This document shows, piece after piece, positions 28,129 through 37,799 of a stretch of 64,000 bases of DNA (the stretch's first letter is position 1; every line of letters starts with the position of its first letter). The DNA lies in contig JANINQ010000015.1 in the NCBI GenBank assembly GCA_024508675.1, positions 62,001-126,000 of the forward strand. Reading direction: 5' to 3'. Under the pieces are notes generated by a model. It made no database searches and was not told the origin of the DNA. It was given only the letters and a program-made list of their open reading frames with translations. The position numbers and the translations under genes are program-made. This DNA is from Afipia sp. (GTDB taxonomy: Bacteria; Pseudomonadota; Alphaproteobacteria; Rhizobiales; Xanthobacteraceae).

Positions 28129-28998
28129 TCAATGCGAGCGCAACTCACGCTCGCGCTGAATCACTTCGGTCGCGAGTTTCAGATACGCATCGCTGCCGAC
28201 GCATTTGAGATCGTAAACCAGCACCGGCTTGCCATACGACGGCGCTTCGGAGATGCGCACATTACGCGGGATCATGGTGTTGTAGACCTTGCTGCCCATG
28301 AACTGGCGCACATCGGCGACAACTTGATTCGAAAGGTTGTTGCGCGAGTCGAACATGGTCAGCACGATGCCGTGAATCGACAGCGTCGGATTGAGCGTCG
28401 AGCGCACCTGTTCCACCGTCTGCAGCAACTGCGACAGACCTTCGAGCGCAAAGAACTCACACTGCAGCGGCACCAGAATCGCATGCGACGCCGCCATCGC
28501 ATTCACTGTGATCAGATTCAGCGACGGCGGACAGTCGACCAGCACGTAGGTGTAGTCGGTGTCCGGCGCGACGTTGACGTTGAGATCGGCGATCGCATCG
28601 CGCAGGCGGAAGGCGCGGTCACGCGTGGTGCCGAGTTCAAGCTCGAGGCCCGACAGGTCCATGGTCGACGGCGCGATGTGCAGACGCGGCACCGCAGTCG
28701 GAATGATCGCTTCGCGCAGCTTGGCCTCGCCAACCAGCACGTCATAGGTCGAGCAGTTGCGGTTTCGCCGGTCGATGCCGAGGCCGGTCGAGGCGTTGCC
28801 CTGGGGGTCTAGATCGACAATCAGCACCCGCTCGCCGATCGCGGCGAGAGCCGTCCCGAGGTTGATGGCGGTCGTGGTCTTGCCCACGCCGCCCTTCTGA
28901 TTTGCCAGCGCCAGAATCCGGGGATGCCCCGGTTTGGCTGCCGAAGCGTTGTCGCCGTCCTGAAAAATGCCGTCGATGCCAACCATGTGCCTGGCCAT
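28129..28998 (-). CDS. parA: Chromosome partitioning ATPase ParA
   Basis: 289 residues: a short N-terminal extension, then the deviant Walker A KGGVGKTTTAINLGTALA with the signature lysine, the Walker A' DLDPQGNASTGLGI, and the Walker B VDCPPSLNLITVNAM. ParA binds DNA non-specifically in the ATP state and moves ParB-parS complexes after replication. AACAAGGC lies before the ATG. It is next to rsmG (18-base gap) in the conserved mnmG-rsmG-parA-parB order. Confidence 0.96.
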   Translation of the reverse strand: MARHMVGIDGIFQDGDNASAAKPGHPRILALANQKGGVGKTTTAINLGTALAAIGERVLIVDLDPQGNASTGLGIDRRNRNCSTYDVLVGEAKLREAIIPTAVPRLHIAPSTMDLSGLELELGTTRDRAFRLRDAIADLNVNVAPDTDYTYVLVDCPPSLNLITVNAMAASHAILVPLQCEFFALEGLSQLLQTVEQVRSTLNPTLSIHGIVLTMFDSRNNLSNQVVADVRQFMGSKVYNTMIPRNVRISEAPSYGKPVLVYDLKCVGSDAYLKLATEVIQRERELRSH

Positions 28999-29016
28999 GC
29001 CTTGTTGCTGCGGACG

Positions 29017-29673
29017 TTATCGCCGCTCAATTTTATTGAGTTCGACGATCCAGCCGTGTCCGCCGGTGCGACTGGGATGGAGAAGAGGCTCTATATTCCA
29101 GTATTTAGTAGCTTCCGTCAATTCAGCCTCTACATCTTGTCCCTTCAGGAACAAGGCTTTGGCGCCTTGCTGCACCAGAGGCGCAGCAAAACCCAGCAAC
29201 ATATGTAGAGGAGCGACCGCACGGGCTGTGACGCAATCGACCGGCTCCGACCGGCTATCCACATAATCCCCGATGTCAGCGAGGACAACGGAGCCGGGTG
29301 CGCCAGTCACGCGCAAGGCCTCGCGCAGGAACGCGGCCTTCTTGGCAATACGTTCCACAAGCCGGACATTTGCGCCGGGATGCTCTGCCATGGCGCAGGC
29401 CAGCACCACACCCGGAAATCCGCCTCCGCTGCCGAAGTCGAGCCACTGCCGGGCCTTCGGCGCCAGATCCAGAAGTTGCAGCGAATCGGAGATGTGCCGG
29501 GTCCAGAGCTGCGGCAGGGTTGAGGGCGCGATCAGGTTGGTCTTGGCCTGCCACGCCACCAGAAGATCGACGTAGCGATCCAGCCGCGCTTCTGTTTCAC
29601 GTGAAACAGGGGTCAGCCTGAGAGCCGCTTCCTTATCGGAAGCAGAGATGGAAACCGGGGCCGGCTTGGCCAT
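29017..29673 (-). CDS. rsmG: 16S rRNA (guanine527-N7)-methyltransferase
   Basis: A 218-residue SAM-dependent methyltransferase. The motif I loop is LDFGSGGGFPGVVLA, with RLVERIAKKAAFLREALRV and VTARAVAPLHMLLGFA later. It modifies G527 of 16S rRNA (streptomycin-site). The codons for VSRET near residue 25 are a perfect parS site. It lies 2 bases after mnmG and before parA. Confidence 0.95.
   Translation of the reverse strand: MAKPAPVSISASDKEAALRLTPVSRETEARLDRYVDLLVAWQAKTNLIAPSTLPQLWTRHISDSLQLLDLAPKARQWLDFGSGGGFPGVVLACAMAEHPGANVRLVERIAKKAAFLREALRVTGAPGSVVLADIGDYVDSRSEPVDCVTARAVAPLHMLLGFAAPLVQQGAKALFLKGQDVEAELTEATKYWNIEPLLHPSRTGGHGWIVELNKIERR
29593..29608. promoter_or_regulatory. parS: parS site 1 (inside rsmG)
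   Basis: The perfect 16-bp palindrome TGTTTCACGTGAAACA matches the broadly conserved ParB-binding site. It is extended by C and G to an 18-bp palindrome and lies within the rsmG coding sequence. Confidence 0.95.
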
Positions 29674-29675
29674 GG

Positions 29676-31541
29676 TCAGGCCGACACAGAAGAGCGGCGC
29701 GCTTCGCGGCGCAGATAGGCCGCAAGGATTGCGAGCGCCGCCGGTGTCATCGCCTCGATCCGGCCTGCCTGGCCAATGGTTCGGGGCCGGACCTTCTCAA
29801 GCTTCTGCCGGGCTTCATTGGAGAGACCGGGCACCGCCTGATAGTCCACATCGGTGAGGACAAGATTCTCGTCGCGGCGAAAGGCCTGCACATCGGCGGC
29901 CTGCCGCTCCAGATACACATCGTATTTGGCGTCGATTTCCAGATGGACCGCGATCTTCGGATCGATCTCGCCGAGCTGCGGCCAGATCGAGATGATGTTG
30001 GCCCATTCGATCTCGGGATAGGCCAGCATCTCGAACGCCGAACGGCGCTGGCCGTCCCGGTTGAGAGAAATACCGTGCTTGGCGGCTTCGTTAGGGGTCA
30101 CGGACAGTGATTTTGCCAGTGACTTGGCGGCATTGAGCGCAGTCATCTTGGCGGCGTGCCGCCCTGCCCGCTCCGTTCCGACACATCCCAGTTCAATGCC
30201 GCGGTTGGTCAGGCGCTGATCGGCGTTGTCCGCCCGAAGGGTCAGGCGGTACTCCGCCCGCGAGGTGAACATCCGATAGGGTTCGGTGATCCCGCGCGAG
30301 GTCAGATCGTCGATCATCACCCCGAGATAGCCGTCGGCCCGGTCGAACACCGCAGGCTCTCCGCCTCCGGCCAGGATCGCGGCATTCAATCCGGCAACCA
30401 GCCCCTGAGCACCGGCTTCTTCATAACCAGTGGTGCCGTTGATCTGCCCGGCCAGGAAAAGCCCAGGCACCCGGCGGGTCTGCAGGGTCGGCTCCAGTTC
30501 ACGTGGATCAACATGGTCGTATTCGATGGCATAGCCCGGCCGGACCATCTTCGCCCGTTCGAGGCCAGGAATGGTCTCAAGAATGGCCTGCTGAACCTCC
30601 TCCGGCAGCGATGTGGAGATGCCGTTGGGATAAACCGTGGTGTCGTCGAGCCCTTCCGGCTCCAGGAAGATCTGGTGGCCGTCGCGATCACCGAAGCGGA
30701 CGATCTTGTCCTCGATAGACGGGCAGTAGCGCGGCCCAGTGCTCTTGATCTGGCCGGAATACATCGGCGAGCGATGCACATTGGCCCGGATGATCTCATG
30801 GGTGGCGTTGGTGGTCCGGGTGATCCCGCATTCGATCTGCGGGGTCGTAATCCGGTCCGTCAGCACCGAAAACGGCTCAATCGGGTCGTCTCCGGGCTGC
30901 ATTTCAACCGCTGACCAGTCGATGGTCGAGCCATCGAGGCGCGGCGGCGTCCCGGTCTTGAGACGGCCCAGCACAAAGCCGGCGCGTTCGAAAGATGTCG
31001 AGAGGCCCATCGCGGGTGCCTCCCCGACCCGGCCCGCCGGCCAGTTCTTCTCCCCGAGATGGATCAGGCCGCGCAGAAAGGTCCCCGTGGTCACCACCAC
31101 CGCCCCGACTGCGAATTTCCGGCCGTCAGCCAGACGAATCCCACTGATCCGGCCTTCGGAGAGCAAAAGCTCGTCCGCCTCGCCTTCGATCACGAGCAGA
31201 TTGGGCGTATCCCGGATTTCGGCCTGCATCGCAGCCGCATAGAGCTTTCGGTCGATCTGGGCGCGGGGACCCCGCACCGCCGGACCTTTACGGCGGTTCA
31301 GAACCCGGAACTGGATGCCACCGCGATCCGCCATCCGGCCCATCAGACCGTCCAGGGCGTCAATCTCCCGGACCAGATGACCCTTTCCAAGGCCACCGAT
31401 AGCCGGGTTGCAGGACATGGCACCGACGGTCGCGAACTGATGGGTCACCAGCCCGGTTTTCGCACCCGTGCGTGCGGACGCCGCCGCGGCCTCACAGCCG
31501 GCGTGGCCTCCCCCGATCACAATGACGTCGAATGTCTGCAT
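29676..31541 (-). CDS. mnmG: tRNA uridine-5-carboxymethylaminomethyl modification enzyme MnmG
   Basis: A 621-residue FAD protein. The dinucleotide-binding N-terminus is [19 protein letters not shown], followed by [39 protein letters not shown] and [19 protein letters not shown]. The C-terminal part includes [17 protein letters not shown]. With MnmE it installs the cmnm5 group on wobble U34. It is complete and tightly linked to rsmG. Confidence 0.97.
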   Translation of the reverse strand: MQTFDVIVIGGGHAGCEAAAASARTGAKTGLVTHQFATVGAMSCNPAIGGLGKGHLVREIDALDGLMGRMADRGGIQFRVLNRRKGPAVRGPRAQIDRKLYAAAMQAEIRDTPNLLVIEGEADELLLSEGRISGIRLADGRKFAVGAVVVTTGTFLRGLIHLGEKNWPAGRVGEAPAMGLSTSFERAGFVLGRLKTGTPPRLDGSTIDWSAVEMQPGDDPIEPFSVLTDRITTPQIECGITRTTNATHEIIRANVHRSPMYSGQIKSTGPRYCPSIEDKIVRFGDRDGHQIFLEPEGLDDTTVYPNGISTSLPEEVQQAILETIPGLERAKMVRPGYAIEYDHVDPRELEPTLQTRRVPGLFLAGQINGTTGYEEAGAQGLVAGLNAAILAGGGEPAVFDRADGYLGVMIDDLTSRGITEPYRMFTSRAEYRLTLRADNADQRLTNRGIELGCVGTERAGRHAAKMTALNAAKSLAKSLSVTPNEAAKHGISLNRDGQRRSAFEMLAYPEIEWANIISIWPQLGEIDPKIAVHLEIDAKYDVYLERQAADVQAFRRDENLVLTDVDYQAVPGLSNEARQKLEKVRPRTIGQAGRIEAMTPAALAILAAYLRREARRSSVSA

Positions 31542-31596
31542 GGGCGCACTTCTATCGCTTTGGTGCGAAAGCTGAAAGACGGAAATCGCTCAGATC

Positions 31597-31612
31597 TGTT
31601 TCACGTGAAACA
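31597..31612. promoter_or_regulatory. parS: parS site 2 (mnmG-mnmE gap)
   Basis: An exact TGTTTCACGTGAAACA, 29 bases centre-to-centre from site 3, in the 139-base gap upstream of mnmG. The short spacing gives a tandem ParB loading patch. Confidence 0.95.
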
Positions 31613-31625
31613 AAGGAGTTGAACC

Positions 31626-31641
31626 TGTTTCACGTGAAACA
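31626..31641. promoter_or_regulatory. parS: parS site 3 at the centre of a 30-bp perfect palindrome
   Basis: TGTTTCACGTGAAACA again, embedded in perfect symmetry that extends from 31619 to 31648 (outer arms TTGAACC/GGTTCAA). In RNA the whole palindrome could fold into a stem downstream of mnmE. Confidence 0.95.
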
Positions 31642-31680
31642 GGTTCAATGACCGAGCCAGCACGGCAGTCGGCCATTGGG

Positions 31681-33015
31681 CTACTTGCCGATGCAGAACT
31701 CACGGAAAATCACGTCGAGGATGTCCTCGACGTCAACCCGCCCCGTTAGCCGACCCAATGAATGAATCGCGATTCGTAGCTCTTCGGCCAGAAGCTCATC
31801 GCCTTTCTCGGCCGAGCGCCCTGCCCGGTCCAGAGCGACGACGGTCTCCCGCAGCAAGGTCCGGTGCCGGGCCCGGCTGACCAGCGCCATTTCCCCCGAA
31901 CCGAAATAGTCCTGAGCGTAGGACACCAGCGCGGCGATCAAGTCAGGAACACCGTCCCCACGGGATGCAGAAATCTCGAACTGCGCCCTCGCCGCGTTCG
32001 TATGCATGCCGCCGGAAAGATCGACCTTATTGCGCACAATCCAGACCGGCGCGTGATCATCTTCGACTTCCGGCGATGGCGTGCCTTTGCCATTCGCATC
32101 GACAAGCCACAGGACGAGATCCGATGTGCGCGCACGATCGCGCGCACGGCGCACGCCTTCCTGTTCGACCGGATCGTGAGTCTCCCGCACGCCCGCGGTG
32201 TCGATCACCGTCACCGGATAGCCATCGAGATCGAGATGCACCTCGATCACATCGCGCGTCGTGCCGGCATGCGGCGACACAATAGCTGCTTCGCGCCGCG
32301 CAAGACGATTGAGCAATGTCGACTTGCCGGCGTTAGGAGGCCCCGCGATCGCAACCGTGAGGCCTTCGCGCAGACGTTCACTTTGTGCCGATGAAATAAG
32401 GGTTTCTTCGATTTCGGATTTCAGTGTTGCGATTTTTTTCAGCGCAGGCGCGACCAGCTCCGCCGACACATCGCCTTCATCGGAGAAATCAATTCCCGCT
32501 TCAATCAGCGCCGAGGCTTCAATGATCTGCTGCCGCCATGTCTCGGCTTTCGCACCTAGCAATCCTTTCAGATGCCGCAATGCCTGACGGCGCTGACGGT
32601 CGGTGTCGGCATGAATCAAATCATCGAGGCCTTCGGCTTCAGTGAGATCGAGCTTGCCGTTTTCAAACGCACGTCGCGTGAATTCGCCAGGCTCGGCCGG
32701 ACGCAGACCGTCGATGGCGCCGAGCGCATCGAACATCGCGGCGATCACCGCGCGGCCGCCATGGACATGAAATTCAGCGACGTCTTCGCCGGTGGCGCTG
32801 TGCGGCCCCGGAAACCAGAGCGTCACCGATTCGTCGATGGCACTACCGTCGAGATCGCGAAGCGTTGCGAACTGGGCGAGGCGAGGTGAGGGCAGTTTTC
32901 CGCACAACCGCTCAACGGCTGCGCGGGCCTGCGGACCGGACACCCGGATGATGGCAATGGCCGACGGAGCGCGGCCGGATGACAGGGCGAAAATAGTTTG
33001 ATCGGCAGACTGCAT
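31681..33015 (-). CDS. mnmE: tRNA modification GTPase MnmE
   Basis: 444 residues. The N-terminal formyl-THF-binding domain begins [13 protein letters not shown] ([20 protein letters not shown]). The G domain carries [21 protein letters not shown] and NKVDLSG. The C-terminus ends FCIGK, the conserved C-(I/V/L)-GK motif. It partners with MnmG in U34 modification. The gene is in the same direction as mnmG, separated by the parS-bearing gap. Confidence 0.96.
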   Translation of the reverse strand: MQSADQTIFALSSGRAPSAIAIIRVSGPQARAAVERLCGKLPSPRLAQFATLRDLDGSAIDESVTLWFPGPHSATGEDVAEFHVHGGRAVIAAMFDALGAIDGLRPAEPGEFTRRAFENGKLDLTEAEGLDDLIHADTDRQRRQALRHLKGLLGAKAETWRQQIIEASALIEAGIDFSDEGDVSAELVAPALKKIATLKSEIEETLISSAQSERLREGLTVAIAGPPNAGKSTLLNRLARREAAIVSPHAGTTRDVIEVHLDLDGYPVTVIDTAGVRETHDPVEQEGVRRARDRARTSDLVLWLVDANGKGTPSPEVEDDHAPVWIVRNKVDLSGGMHTNAARAQFEISASRGDGVPDLIAALVSYAQDYFGSGEMALVSRARHRTLLRETVVALDRAGRSAEKGDELLAEELRIAIHSLGRLTGRVDVEDILDVIFREFCIGK

Positions 33016-33163
33016 GGCCTATTTGGCGAACACATCGCAGGCAGGCAATGAAAATCCCGCCTCCCTTCCAATCCGGAAAGCATCTCACTTTGTTGCACCG
33101 CAATATGCTGCGCCTATCCCGCAATATCGATCATATTGCATTGCACAATTATCTGCCGCCTGC

Positions 33164-33196
33164 CCAAACAAAATGCCCGGCACAAAGGCCGGGCAT
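33164..33196 (-). terminator. Rho-independent terminator after rho
   Basis: On the reverse strand ATGCCCGGC and GCCGGGCAT form a perfect 9-bp stem around CTTTGT, followed by TTTGTTTG. It begins 30 bases after the rho stop codon and ahead of mnmE. Confidence 0.85.
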
Positions 33197-33225
33197 CCAG
33201 AAGCCGATTCGTTTGAGCTCAAATA

Positions 33226-34491
33226 TCAGGTGTTCATCGAGTCGAAGAACTCGGCGTTGTTCTTGGTGTTGCGGAGCTTGTCGAGCAAGAACTCGATCGC
33301 ATCCATTGACCCCATCGGGTTGAGGATTCGGCGCAGCACATACATTTTCTTGAGCAGCTGCGGATCAGTGATGAGTTCTTCCTTGCGCGTGCCGGAGCGC
33401 GCGATGTCGATGGCCGGGAAGGTGCGCTTGTCGGCGACCTTGCGGTCCAGAATAAGTTCGGAGTTACCAGTGCCCTTGAACTCTTCGAAGATGACTTCGT
33501 CCATGCGGCTGCCGGTATCGACCAGCGCAGTCGCAATGATCGTGAGCGATCCGCCTTCCTCGATGTTGCGTGCGGCACCGAAGAAACGCTTCGGACGCTG
33601 CAGGGCGTTCGCATCAACACCGCCGGTCAGCACCTTACCGGATGACGGCACAACGGTGTTGTAGGCGCGGCCGAGGCGCGTGATCGAATCGAGCAGAATG
33701 ACAACATCGCGTCCGTGTTCGACCAGACGCTTGGCCTTTTCGATCACCATCTCCGCGACCTGCACGTGACGCACGGCCGGTTCATCGAAGGTCGAGGACA
33801 CAACCTCACCCTTCACCGAACGCTGCATATCGGTGACTTCTTCCGGACGCTCATCGATCAGAAGAACGATCAAATAGCATTCCGGATGATTGGCCGTGAT
33901 TGAGTGCGCGATGTTCTGCATCAGCACGGTTTTACCCGTGCGTGGCGGCGCAACGATCAATGCGCGCTGGCCTTTACCTATAGGGGCTACGATATCAATG
34001 ACACGCGGCGACAGGTCCTTGCGCGTCGGATCGTCGATCTCGAGCTTGAACCGCTCATCCGGAAACAGCGGCGTCAGGTTGTCGAAATTGACCTTGTGCT
34101 TGGACTTTTCAGGGTCCTCGAAATTCAGCGTGTTGACCTTCAGAAGCGCAAAATAACGCTCGCCTTCCTTCGGGCTGCGGATATGGCCTTCGATGGTATC
34201 GCCAGTGCGCAATCCGAAACGGCGGATCTGCGACGGCGAAACATAAATGTCATCGGGACCGGGCAGATAATTCGCATCCCATGAACGCAAAAATCCGAAG
34301 CCATCGGAAAGAACCTCGACAACACCTTCACCGATGATGTCGGTTTCCTGGATCGCAAGCTGCTTGAGAATGGCGAACATCAACTCCTGCTTGCGCATGG
34401 TGCTGGCATTTTCAACCCCGTTCTCTTCCGCAAAGGAGACAAGCTCCGCCGGCGTTTTTGATTTGAGGTCTTGTAGTTTGATTTCCCGCAT
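33226..34491 (-). CDS. rho: Transcription termination factor Rho
   Basis: 421 residues starting [20 protein letters not shown]. The N-terminal RNA-binding cold-shock-like domain includes [20 protein letters not shown]. The hexameric ATPase has Walker [13 protein letters not shown], Walker [18 protein letters not shown] and the Q/R loop [17 protein letters not shown]. It is standard length, with no inserted domain. A 269-base gap upstream with a strong hairpin is its probable leader. Confidence 0.97.
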   Translation of the reverse strand: MREIKLQDLKSKTPAELVSFAEENGVENASTMRKQELMFAILKQLAIQETDIIGEGVVEVLSDGFGFLRSWDANYLPGPDDIYVSPSQIRRFGLRTGDTIEGHIRSPKEGERYFALLKVNTLNFEDPEKSKHKVNFDNLTPLFPDERFKLEIDDPTRKDLSPRVIDIVAPIGKGQRALIVAPPRTGKTVLMQNIAHSITANHPECYLIVLLIDERPEEVTDMQRSVKGEVVSSTFDEPAVRHVQVAEMVIEKAKRLVEHGRDVVILLDSITRLGRAYNTVVPSSGKVLTGGVDANALQRPKRFFGAARNIEEGGSLTIIATALVDTGSRMDEVIFEEFKGTGNSELILDRKVADKRTFPAIDIARSGTRKEELITDPQLLKKMYVLRRILNPMGSMDAIEFLLDKLRNTKNNAEFFDSMNT

Positions 34492-34626
34492 CGGGGTTGT
34501 CCTGTGGAGCAAGTAAGGGAGAGAGGGGAGGGGAAAGGTTCAGCCTGCTGACGACATACGGACTAAAGGTACGATCAAAAGTCCGCAGGTCTTGAGCGAG
34601 GAAGGTGCCGGGAGGCTTCAAACCTA

Positions 34627-34669
34627 ATGTGGTGGCCGGTCCGACAGTGAGACCGGGACTCAACCACAT
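34627..34669 (-). promoter_or_regulatory. Structured hairpin in the presumed rho leader
   Basis: On the reverse strand ATGTGGT pairs with ACCACAT, enclosing a second stem CCGGTC/GACCGG. It lies about 135-180 bases before the rho ATG in the gene-free gap between hemJ and rho. rho is autoregulated through its leader in other bacteria; a role here is inferred. Confidence 0.5.
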
Positions 34670-34760
34670 CCGCCTGCGTTAGGTGGGATGACACAAATAT
34701 AGAAAATCGTCCGGTCACACGCAAGGAGGTGATTGGCGCGGAATCAAAAAGCTGCCCAGC

Positions 34761-35183
34761 CTAAAACGGCTTCACAATCACCAGAATAACGATCCCGATC
34801 ATCAGGACAGTCGGCACCTCATTGATAATACGATAGAATTTCTGACTTCGGGTATTGGCGTCATTGGCAAAATCACGCACCCGGGCCGTGAAAAAACCAT
34901 GCACGCCCGACAGAATCAGAACCAGCGTGAATTTCGCGTGAAACCAGCCGGAAACATACCAGCCGCCCTGCCAGGCCAGCCACAAACCGGCCAGCCAGGT
35001 GATGATCATGGCGGGATTGATGATCGCCTTGAGCAGACGACGCTCCATCACCTTGAAGGTCTCGGACTGTTTTGAACCGATCTCCGCATCACAGTGATAA
35101 ACAAACAGCCGTGGCAGATAGAGCATGCCGGCCATCCAGGAGATGACCGCAATCACATGCAGCGCCTTGATCCATTCGTACAT
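34761..35183 (-). CDS. hemJ: Protoporphyrinogen IX oxidase HemJ
   Basis: A 140-residue membrane protein with four helices and the HemJ signature at the N-terminus: WIKALHVIAVISWMAGMLYL then PRLFVYHCDA, with a conserved histidine on helix 1. Further segments are RLLKAIINPAMIITWLAGLW and WFHAKFTLVLILSGVHGFF. It oxidises protoporphyrinogen IX in heme synthesis. In several relatives hemE or hemH sit between this gene and oriC; here hemJ borders the origin gap directly. Confidence 0.92.
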   Translation of the reverse strand: MYEWIKALHVIAVISWMAGMLYLPRLFVYHCDAEIGSKQSETFKVMERRLLKAIINPAMIITWLAGLWLAWQGGWYVSGWFHAKFTLVLILSGVHGFFTARVRDFANDANTRSQKFYRIINEVPTVLMIGIVILVIVKPF

Positions 35184-35716
35184 GGGACTTGTCTTTAGCT
35201 GCCGAGCCTTGATTGCCAGGCTTTCGATGTTTCAGGGCTGATGATCGATGTGCCGCAACGGGAACGAAACACGAGTCGAGATGTTGATCAGCATCGATAG
35301 ATGACGTGAGAACAGGTCTGTCCGCAAGCACGACTTTCTTAATGAATCCTTTTTAGATTCTTAGTTTGATTAAGTGTAGCCGTGATTAGCGCTCACGCAT
35401 TTCTCTCCCGTTCTTGTTCAGTCTTCATCCACATCCCGCCAGTTTATACCCGCTGTTGCATCATCCGTTTGCGGCAAGGAATAAGCCGATGGTTCAGATG
35501 CTTGCTGGCTATTGTCCGGCTTTATCCCAAGACAAATCCACACAACCCCGCTACCATTCCGTTGAAAGCCAGATGTCATCCCGAAATCAGTGCTGTGAAT
35601 GAAAGAGCCGGTTATCCCAAAGGGTCTTCTTCACGGTCTGATTGAGGGGATGATGCCCACAGGGACTCACAGCTATTCACAGCTGCCGAATTGAGCGGAA
35701 ACGGATTTAAGAGACC
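35184..35716. other. oriC: Probable chromosomal origin of replication (oriC)
   Basis: A 533-base gap with no credible gene, between leftward hemJ and rightward ppsR. ppsR is the homologue of RP001/CC0001 that flanks oriC in Rickettsia and Caulobacter. It holds an AT-rich patch (35331-35390) and DnaA-box-like 9-mers: TCATCCACA 35425, TTATCCCAA 35522 and 35612, AAATCCACA 35534, CTATTCACA 35673, and TCATTCACA on the reverse strand at 35594-35602. GANTC methylation sites occur at 35273, 35344, 35356 and 35664. Genes diverge from the gap and parS/parAB lie 4-8 kb away. No box is a perfect TTATCCACA, so exact limits are uncertain. Confidence 0.78.
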
Positions 35717-36556
35717 ATGCCCACCTCCGGCAGCTATTTTCATCTGCATATGATTTCCGATTCGACCGGTGAGACGCTGATCACCGTCGCGCGCGCAGTA
35801 GCCGCGCAATACTCCAATGTATCGCCGGTGGAGCATGTCTATCCGCTGGTGCGCAGCCAGAAACAGCTCGACCGCGTGCTTGCTGAAATCGAGGAAGCGC
35901 CGGGGATTGTGCTGTTCACCCTGCTGGAAAAGGATCTGGTGGAACGGCTCGAGGCCAAGTGCAAGGAAATCAACATTCCAAGCCTGTCGATCATCGGCCC
36001 GGTGATGGAATTGTTTCGTGCCTATCTTGGCCGCGAGACGTCGCAGCGTGTCGGCGCCCAGCACACACTCAATGCGGAATACTTCAAGCGCATTGATGCG
36101 CTGAACTATACGATGATGCATGACGACGGCCAGCACGTCGAAGGCCTTGAAGAGGCTGATGTGGTTCTTGTCGGCGTGTCGCGCACATCGAAAACACCGA
36201 CTTCGATCTATCTTGCCAATCGCGGCGTGCGCACTGCCAACGTCCCGCTGGTGCCGGGAATTCCGATCCCGCATCAGCTTGAAACCCTGAAGAAGCCGCT
36301 GGTGGTCAGCCTTCACGCTACGCCGGAGCGTCTCATTCAGGTGAGGCAGAATCGTCTTCTCGGCATTGGCCGGACCGGCGAGGACAGTTACATTGATCGT
36401 CAGTCCGTAACGGACGAGGTTGCCTTTGCGCGAAAGCTGAGCGCGAAGTTCGATTGGGCGCTGCTTGACGTCACCCGCCGGTCGATTGAAGAAACAGCTG
36501 CTGCCATCATGAAACTTTATGCGGATCGTCAGCGCCAGAAAGCATCGCAGTCGTGA
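35717..36556 (+). CDS. ppsR: Pyruvate, water dikinase / PPDK regulatory protein (DUF299)
   Basis: A 279-residue bifunctional serine/threonine kinase and Pi-dependent phosphorylase of the DUF299 family, controlling PEP synthase or PPDK. The N-terminus [20 protein letters not shown] and the atypical P-loop [18 protein letters not shown] near residue 155 are diagnostic. It is the RP001/CC0001 orthologue that borders the origin in other alphaproteobacteria, which supports the oriC call to its left. It overlaps maf by 4 bases. Confidence 0.92.
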   Translation: MPTSGSYFHLHMISDSTGETLITVARAVAAQYSNVSPVEHVYPLVRSQKQLDRVLAEIEEAPGIVLFTLLEKDLVERLEAKCKEINIPSLSIIGPVMELFRAYLGRETSQRVGAQHTLNAEYFKRIDALNYTMMHDDGQHVEGLEEADVVLVGVSRTSKTPTSIYLANRGVRTANVPLVPGIPIPHQLETLKKPLVVSLHATPERLIQVRQNRLLGIGRTGEDSYIDRQSVTDEVAFARKLSAKFDWALLDVTRRSIEETAAAIMKLYADRQRQKASQS

Positions 36557-37161
36557 CGATCTGGCGTGAGCGGCAACCGCTGATCCTTGCGTCGCAAAGT
36601 GCCGTGCGAAAAAGCCTGCTTGTGAATGCAGGGATTGCGGTTGAGACAATTCCTGCGGACATCGACGAGCGAGGAATCCAGCAAGGCTCCGGCCTGACCG
36701 ATCCCGGGCAGATCGCGGCACTTCTGGCTGGCGAGAAAGCCAAGTTCATTTCAGCGAAGAGTCCCGGGCGTTATGTTGTGGGCGCCGATCAGACGCTCGC
36801 GCTTGAAGATCGGCTTTTCAGCAAACCTGAGAATCTTGCGGCCGCGGCTGCGCAGATCAAAACGCTCTCCGGCCAGACTCATGCGCTGCATAGCGCGGTC
36901 AGTGTCGCAAAGGACGGTGCGATGCTGTTTTCCCATGTCAGTGTTGCTCGTATGACGATGAGGTTTCTCACGGATAGTGAGATTGAGGCCTATATCACGG
37001 AGGCGGGAGACGCCGTGATGTCCAGCGTCGGTGCCTATCAGCTCGAGCGCACGGGCGTGCATCTGTTCGAACGCATCGATGGCGATCACTTTACGATTTT
37101 GGGATTGCCGCTGCTGCCATTGCTTGGTTTTCTGCGCAGCCGGAATCTGCTCGCTGTATAA
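36553..37161 (+). CDS. maf: Maf-like nucleotide pyrophosphatase
   Basis: 202 residues beginning at GTG 36553, in a GTGA overlap with the ppsR stop. The family landmarks are [39 protein letters not shown] (conserved Asp) and [19 protein letters not shown]. Maf proteins hydrolyse modified nucleotides (dTTP, UTP, m7GTP-type); the specificity cannot be told from the motifs. It is part of ppsR-maf-coaE-dnaQ. Confidence 0.9.
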   Translation: MTIWRERQPLILASQSAVRKSLLVNAGIAVETIPADIDERGIQQGSGLTDPGQIAALLAGEKAKFISAKSPGRYVVGADQTLALEDRLFSKPENLAAAAAQIKTLSGQTHALHSAVSVAKDGAMLFSHVSVARMTMRFLTDSEIEAYITEAGDAVMSSVGAYQLERTGVHLFERIDGDHFTILGLPLLPLLGFLRSRNLLAV

Positions 37162-37775
37162 TGAAAGAACTGCCGATGTTGCTGCTGGGTTTGACGGGTT
37201 CGATCGGGATGGGAAAATCCACCACGGCGAAGCTGTTTCAGGAGGCGGGGGTGCCGGTCTATGACGCCGACGCCACCGTGCACAAGATCTACGAAGGGGA
37301 GGCTGTGCCGGCGGTCGAGGCTGCATTTCCCGGCAGTACGGCGAATGGCAAGGTCGATCGGCAGAAGCTGTCGGCTATGGTCGTGAATAATGCCGAGGCG
37401 ATGAAGCGTCTGGAGACGATTGTGCATCCGATGCTGCGCAGTCATCAGCTCAAGTTCCTGAGCGATGCCGAGGCCTCCGGTGCTCCGGTGGCGGTGCTCG
37501 ATGTGCCTCTGCTGTATGAAACCGGCGGTGAAACCCGCGTGGACGCGGTCGTGGTGGTGACCACGGGACCTGAAATCCAGCGTGAACGCATCCTGGCGCG
37601 GGACAACATGACGGCTGAAAAGCTGGACGCGATCCTGTCGCGCCAATTGCCGGACGAGGAGAAGCGAAAACGCGCGGATTTTGTGGTGGACACGTCCCAC
37701 GGGCTTGAGCCGGTGCGCGCCCGGATCGATGAAATTCTCCGCGAAGTCGTTAAAATACCGAAACGGCGAGCCTGA
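37161..37775 (+). CDS. coaE: Dephospho-CoA kinase
   Basis: 204 residues starting in a TAATG overlap with maf. The P-loop [17 protein letters not shown], the substrate region [18 protein letters not shown] and the lid IVHPMLRSH with [13 protein letters not shown] are typical. It phosphorylates the 3'-hydroxyl of dephospho-CoA, the last step of CoA synthesis. The first-step enzyme (coaA) is also in this window at 49 kb. Confidence 0.95.
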   Translation: MKELPMLLLGLTGSIGMGKSTTAKLFQEAGVPVYDADATVHKIYEGEAVPAVEAAFPGSTANGKVDRQKLSAMVVNNAEAMKRLETIVHPMLRSHQLKFLSDAEASGAPVAVLDVPLLYETGGETRVDAVVVVTTGPEIQRERILARDNMTAEKLDAILSRQLPDEEKRKRADFVVDTSHGLEPVRARIDEILREVVKIPKRRA

Positions 37776-37799
37776 TTCGCTTTTCCGGACACTTCAAAA

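Noticed and set aside
35339-35373. TTAA/TTAG half-sites in the oriC gap as CtrA sites
   Set aside because: Spacing is not N7 between intact halves, so only AT-richness is claimed.
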